Source of the DNA: Solirubrobacterales bacterium
Lineage (GTDB): Bacteria > Actinomycetota > Thermoleophilia > Solirubrobacterales > Solirubrobacteraceae
DNA: 9,991 nt
Assembly (NCBI GenBank): GCA_013695395.1
Contig: JACDAP010000024.1
Span: forward strand, 1-9,991
Direction of reading: 5' to 3'
The position numbers were made by a program, and so were the translations under genes. Positions 7,029 to 9,991 of this stretch are shown here, piece by piece (the first letter of the stretch is position 1; every line of letters starts with the position of its first letter). The notes under the pieces were generated by a model. The model was not told the origin of the DNA and ran no database searches. It was given only the letters and a program-made list of their open reading frames with translations.

Positions 7029-7442
7029 GCCGTGGGGCCTACCCCGGGCTCACCACCCGCACTCGCGCCGCCCGCGATCAGCTCGACGGCGGCTTTGGCG
7101 GCAGTGAACCGGCGAACGCCACGGCGAGCTCGACCCAGCGCCCGAGTGCTCCGCGCGCCTCGAGAGCCTCGAGAAGCAGCAACCGTCATCGAGCTCCTCG
7201 TCGTAGGCCACGCATCACCTACCGCCCGCGCCACCGTCGCCTGCAGTGTGGCCTCGGCCGGGCACCCCGCCCCGCTCGACCTCGATGACGGGCGAGCCGA
7301 CCGGTGACCCCCGTGACGCGGGAACAGTGCTCGGCATCGTGCTTGAGCTCGGATGCTCGCTGCTCAACCGTGACGCATCCCGGGGCAGGCGACGGCTGAC
7401 GCCCGCGCCGCAGCAGGACGCAGGCGAGCCGCGCGGTACCTC
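7029..7442 (-). other. Gene-poor spacer between csbD-like gene and DUF2252 gene
   Basis: I see no convincing gene, RNA or terminator here. A 69-codon reading frame (GTG 7234 to TGA 7025, minus strand) touches the DUF2252 start by an ATGA overlap. It has no ribosome site, is Arg/Ala/Ser/Gly-rich, and uses many codons ending in A or T in its first two thirds, unlike the neighbouring genes. It may be chance, a decayed gene or a leader frame. The 3' end of the csbD-like transcript and any promoter for DUF2252 must lie in this stretch, but neither has a recognisable signal. Confidence 0.5.
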
Positions 7443-7634
7443 TCAGCTCGTCTCCTTCTCAAGCTGCGCGGCCTTGTCCTGTTTGGCCTCGGCCTTCTCC
7501 TCGGCGCGTGCGGCCTCGTCCTGGGCCTCGCCCTTGCGCTCCTCCTTGACGCCCTCCCGGCGCGTCGAAGCGTCTCCGGTGAGGTCGCCGGCCGCCTGCT
7601 TGGCCTTGCCGGTGATCTTGTCTTTGATTCCCAT
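7443..7634 (-). CDS. CsbD family stress-response protein
   Basis: A 63-residue, highly charged, probably unstructured or helical cytoplasmic protein. The opening GIKDKITGKAKQAAGDLTGD (2-21) is the hallmark of the CsbD family, and the rest (Lys/Glu/Ala-rich, no Cys, Trp or Tyr) fits the family in length and composition. The ATG at 7634 has an excellent ribosome site (AAGGAG at 7645-7640, 5-base spacing). CsbD is a general-stress protein of unknown mechanism, controlled by SigB in Bacillus; the SigB/SigF-like promoter upstream (7687-7663) fits that regulation here. It stands alone, with long spacers on both sides, so it is probably a single-gene transcript. Confidence 0.92.
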   Translation of the reverse strand: MGIKDKITGKAKQAAGDLTGDASTRREGVKEERKGEAQDEAARAEEKAEAKQDKAAQLEKETS

Positions 7635-7639
7635 GTCTG

Positions 7640-7645
7640 CTCCTT
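7640..7645 (-). promoter_or_regulatory. Strong ribosome binding site of the csbD-like gene
   Basis: AAGGAG on the minus strand, 5 bases before the ATG at 7634. It is the strongest Shine-Dalgarno match in the window and fixes the start of this 63-residue protein. Confidence 0.85.
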
Positions 7646-7662
7646 GATCGGGTGTTGGGGGC

Positions 7663-7687
7663 GTACCCAGAACCGCGCCATGAAATC
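7663..7687 (-). promoter_or_regulatory. SigB/SigF-like general-stress promoter upstream of csbD-like gene
   Basis: Minus strand: GATTTC (7687-7682), 13-base spacer, GGGTAC (7668-7663). This resembles the GTTT-(12 to 16)-GGGTA(T/C) pattern of SigB/SigF-type sigma factors; the -10 is a full match and the -35 differs at the second position. The predicted transcription start, near 7656, leaves a leader of about 20 bases that contains the AAGGAG ribosome site. Position, spacing and the identity of the gene agree, but this is a pattern match by eye. Confidence 0.55.
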
Positions 7688-7733
7688 GCGGGCCTCGGGT
7701 GGGTGTCTCACCACGCGGTGATCGACGGCATCA

Positions 7734-7862
7734 TCAGGGCGGCCAAGTGCGCACGAGCGACTCGACGAGGCCCGGGCCGGCGGGGGTGCTGTGCGCGGCA
7801 TCGCGCAGTGCCGACGTGAGTGCCACCCTGATCGCGCGACGCCACGGCGCGACTGTGGTCAT
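7734..7862 (-). CDS. Possible 42-residue small ORF, unrecognised
   Basis: ATG at 7862 to TGA at 7736-7734 on the minus strand, 42 codons. About 36 of the 42 third positions are G or C, in keeping with the neighbouring genes. The product would be basic at the start (APWRRAIRVAL) with a Pro/Gly-containing second half ending in VRTWPP. It sits cleanly between the hairpin that closes the fusion gene and the csbD promoter. Against it: no clear ribosome site, no recognised family, and in a high-GC genome such frames arise by chance. A slightly longer version could start at a GTG at 7880. It could also be the remnant of a longer gene. Confidence 0.25.
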   Translation of the reverse strand: MTTVAPWRRAIRVALTSALRDAAHSTPAGPGLVESLVRTWPP

Positions 7863-7910
7863 CAGCGATCCCGAGGGCACCGCTCCGCCGACGTGCTGGT
7901 CCGACCGTCG

Positions 7911-7940
7911 TGAGTCCCACGGAGGAGCTCCGTGGTCTCA
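7911..7940 (-). terminator. Hairpin at the stop codon of the fusion gene, probable terminator
   Basis: A perfect 8-base-pair stem (7917-7924 with 7928-7935, CCACGGAG against CTCCGTGG) with a 3-base loop, extended by four more pairs (TGAG/CTCA at 7911-7914 and 7937-7940) across a small internal bulge. The outer arm includes the TGA stop of the ATP-grasp/amidohydrolase gene. No T-run follows on the minus strand, so it is either a U-less terminator or an mRNA 3'-end stabiliser. Confidence 0.55.
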
Positions 7941-9991
7941 GGCCGGCGGGATGTACTCGGGCGCTTTGGACCGCACGCCGGCCTCCTGGTGGTAGACGCG
8001 CTCGGCCTCCTCGGCGGCGGCGCGAAAGGCCGCCTGCACCGCGCGCCGCACGATCCGCAGACGCGGGCGCTTGATCGCGTAGCGCTTCGGCCCCTCCTCC
8101 ATGACCTCGTGCATGTAGGAGTCCATCGCGATCTCGAGCTGGAGCACGTGGATGTGGGCGTCGGGATCGTGGTGGGCGCGGGTGATGAAGCCGCCGGAGT
8201 ACGGGGCGTCGGTGGCCACGTCGAGCCCGAGCCCGTGGCCGCCGATCTCCTCGGTCAGGGTGGCGGTGAAGGCCTCGATGATGCCCGCGTGCGCCGAGCT
8301 GCCCTCCAGCGTGCCGACGACGAAGCTCGACCGCTCCTCGCCCTCGTCCTCGACGCGCCCGAGACCCACCGAGGTCATCGAGTGGCAGTCGAAGACCAGG
8401 GCGTAGCCGCGCTCGCGGCGCATCCGCTCGATCAGCCCGTTGAGGAGGTCGTGGTAGACGTCGTAGTAGGCCAGGACCCCACGCTCCTCCTCGGCGGAGT
8501 AGGGGCGCCGGAGCATCGGACGGTCGCGGACGTTGTAGTAGTCGAACGCGGCGTTGGTCAGGTGCCGGGGCAGCTCTCCGTCGTCGGCGCCCGCGCGCGT
8601 GCGGTTCATGTCGACGAAGAAGGGCGCGAGCTCGGCGCGCAGATGCATGCCCTCGGCCATCTCGTAGCAGAGGTCGCTGTAGAGGTCGATCTCCACCAGC
8701 GCGTCCTCCCCCAGGCTGAACCGATCGCGGTGCTCCTCCGGGACGAAGACTCCGGAGTGCGGGATGGAGAGGATGTACTCCGGGCTGCGGGGGATGAACT
8801 CGATGAGATCGCGCATGCCCATCCGGTAGCGGTCCCCGCTGAAGACGTCGTAGACGTCACGCTCATCCGGGTGAGCGTCGTAGATCGCGTCGACCTCCTG
8901 CCAGTGGGTGCCGGTCGGAAAGCCCAGGGCGGTGCGCCGCTCCCAGGTCAGCGCTGCCGGGGCCACCTCCTCGGTCCTGGGCCCGAGCAGCTCGCGCTCC
9001 ATCCGGTCCATGACGATCTCGCCCAGCGAGATGCCGTAGTTACGCAGCAGCCCCTCGCCGCCCGGGAACGCGTTGATCTCGATGATCCGCCCCGAGGGCA
9101 GCAGGTCGACCGAGGCCAGGCGGCACTCCGGGAAGCTGCGCTTCAGCGTCCGGGCGATCGACTCCTGCTCGGGCGTCAGGTTGTAACCGATCTCGGCCGC
9201 GCCGGTGCTGGCGTTGGTCTTCCACTCGCCCTCGGCGGGCAGCCGGCGCAGCGCCCCGATCAGCTCGTCGTCGAAGAACGTCACGACGATGTCCCCCTCG
9301 GCGACCTCGGCGCAGAACTCCTGCAGCAGCAGGTGGCCGTAGTCCTCGAGGTACTCGGTCACCTGCTCGGAGAGGCGCGGGTCGTCGAAGGCCAGCCGGT
9401 GGACCTGGGCCCCGCAGCCGTAGCCGTGACGGTCCTTGAGCACGAACCACGGGTCCGCGTGCGGGAGCAGGTCGATGGCGGCCAGCGCCTCCTCGAGGCT
9501 GGAGGCCGCGAACGTGACGGGGTGAGGCAGCTGGGGTTCGCGCTCGACCGGGGCGTACTTGTCGGTCGTCGAGAGCGTGGCCTCGACGGTCTCGAGGGTC
9601 CGGGCGTGGACGGTTCCGCGGCGCAGCAGCTCCAGGTTCGGCGTGTCCTCGGGCGTGCGCACGTCGTCCGCACGCATCACGAACAGCTGGACCTCGGCCA
9701 GCGCGACCTGCTCACGACCGGCCACCCGCAGCTGGCGATGGGCGTGGATCGGATCGTCCTGCCAGCCGTCGCCGAGCTCGAGGACCGACATGTCCGCCAC
9801 CGGGCCGTCGGCCCCCTCGTTCAGGTCGACCATCGAGAAGTGCAGCAGTCGGTGCCCGCGGGTCGCGGCAACCGACAGGATCTGGTTGACCCCGCTGTTG
9901 TAGAGGTCGACGGGCTCCTCGCCGTAGGTGACCTGGGCGCTCTCGAAGGCGACCGTGAGCCGATCGCCCTCGAAGAACCTCTGCTCGAAGG
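7938..9991 (-). CDS. GshB-like ATP-grasp ligase fused to N-formylglutamate amidohydrolase domain, 5' end outside the window
   Basis: 683 residues are visible and the frame is open to the window edge, with no ATG, GTG or TTG before the ATG at 9833. The glutathione-synthetase-like N-domain (VNQILSVAATRGH, visible residues 29-41) already precedes that ATG, so the true start lies beyond 9991. ATP-grasp part, numbered from first visible residue: FVLKDRHGYGCG at 182-193 (ATP lysine and glycine loop), QEF at 223-225, SVDLL at 293-297 and IEINAFPGGEG at 303-313 (Glu and Asn metal ligands). After a linker, about 340-405, comes the amidohydrolase part (PF05013-like): SIPHSGVFVP at 408-417, VDMNRTR at 459-465, FDCHSM at 533-538, YSGGFI at 597-602 and LQLEIAMDSYM at 616-626. 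The first domain class forms amide bonds with ATP and the second cleaves N-acylglutamate-type amides, so both activities may act on one substrate. The substrate is unknown. Confidence 0.88.
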   Translation of the reverse strand, partial: FEQRFFEGDRLTVAFESAQVTYGEEPVDLYNSGVNQILSVAATRGHRLLHFSMVDLNEGADGPVADMSVLELGDGWQDDPIHAHRQLRVAGREQVALAEVQLFVMRADDVRTPEDTPNLELLRRGTVHARTLETVEATLSTTDKYAPVEREPQLPHPVTFAASSLEEALAAIDLLPHADPWFVLKDRHGYGCGAQVHRLAFDDPRLSEQVTEYLEDYGHLLLQEFCAEVAEGDIVVTFFDDELIGALRRLPAEGEWKTNASTGAAEIGYNLTPEQESIARTLKRSFPECRLASVDLLPSGRIIEINAFPGGEGLLRNYGISLGEIVMDRMERELLGPRTEEVAPAALTWERRTALGFPTGTHWQEVDAIYDAHPDERDVYDVFSGDRYRMGMRDLIEFIPRSPEYILSIPHSGVFVPEEHRDRFSLGEDALVEIDLYSDLCYEMAEGMHLRAELAPFFVDMNRTRAGADDGELPRHLTNAAFDYYNVRDRPMLRRPYSAEEERGVLAYYDVYHDLLNGLIERMRRERGYALVFDCHSMTSVGLGRVEDEGEERSSFVVGTLEGSSAHAGIIEAFTATLTEEIGGHGLGLDVATDAPYSGGFITRAHHDPDAHIHVLQLEIAMDSYMHEVMEEGPKRYAIKRPRLRIVRRAVQAAFRAAAEEAERVYHQEAGVRSKAPEYIPPA

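Noticed and set aside
5166..7307. Plus-strand open frame of 713 codons
   Set aside because: Shadow of the HIT and DUF2252 genes, both of which have clear family motifs on the minus strand.
7708..7920. Minus-strand frame of 70 codons upstream of csbD
   Set aside because: Arg/His-rich translation with poor codon bias; the overlapping 42-codon frame at 7734-7862 has better third-position G/C.
7699..7995. Plus-strand frame of 98 codons across the spacer
   Set aside because: Crosses the fusion-gene 3' end and the hairpin, has no ribosome site and no recognisable domain.
9831..9833. ATG at 9833 as the true start of the ATP-grasp/amidohydrolase gene
   Set aside because: Sequence similar to the N-terminal domain of glutathione synthetase continues upstream in frame to the window edge, so an internal Met is more likely.

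Overview
This is a high-GC window in which every gene I can support lies on the minus strand. The codon bias (G or C at most third positions), GTG starts, GGAGG-type ribosome sites and 1-base stop/start overlaps (TGATG) fit a high-GC actinobacterium, probably a deep-branching lineage of the Thermoleophilia/Solirubrobacter type. That lineage guess is inference from composition and gene content. I found no rRNA, tRNA, CRISPR array, insertion sequence or phage gene.

In transcription order (high to low coordinates) the window holds the following. (1) 9991-7938: a large gene, cut at the window edge, that joins a glutathione-synthetase-like ATP-grasp ligase to an N-formylglutamate amidohydrolase domain; it ends in a strong hairpin. 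(2) 7937-7635: a spacer with a possible 42-codon ORF and a SigB/SigF-like promoter. (3) 7634-7443: a small CsbD-family stress protein. (4) 7442-7029: about 410 bases with no convincing gene. (5) 7028-5532: a DUF2252 protein with an N-terminal SAP/Rho_N-like segment, followed 7 bases later by a HIT-family hydrolase (5524-5108). (6) 5055-1: a tight block of an APC permease with a universal-stress (USP) tail, a two-helix mini-membrane protein, a second APC-USP permease, a short TrkA-N protein, and a full-type TrkA protein that runs off the left edge.

The block at 5055-1 reads as one transport operon. Two divergent paralogous permeases with nucleotide-binding-type tails are encoded next to two NAD-binding TrkA/RCK regulators, with a tiny membrane protein between the permeases. 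The known parallels are KimA-type potassium importers (APC fold plus a USP-like tail) and the mycobacterial ceoB/ceoC pair, which lies beside an APC-type membrane protein gene. A potassium or cation role is therefore a reasonable hypothesis, but the ion-site residues I can compare are only partly kept, so amino-acid transport is not excluded. The ATP-grasp/amidohydrolase fusion is the other item most worth following up: it puts an amide-bond-forming domain and an amide-bond-breaking domain on one chain.
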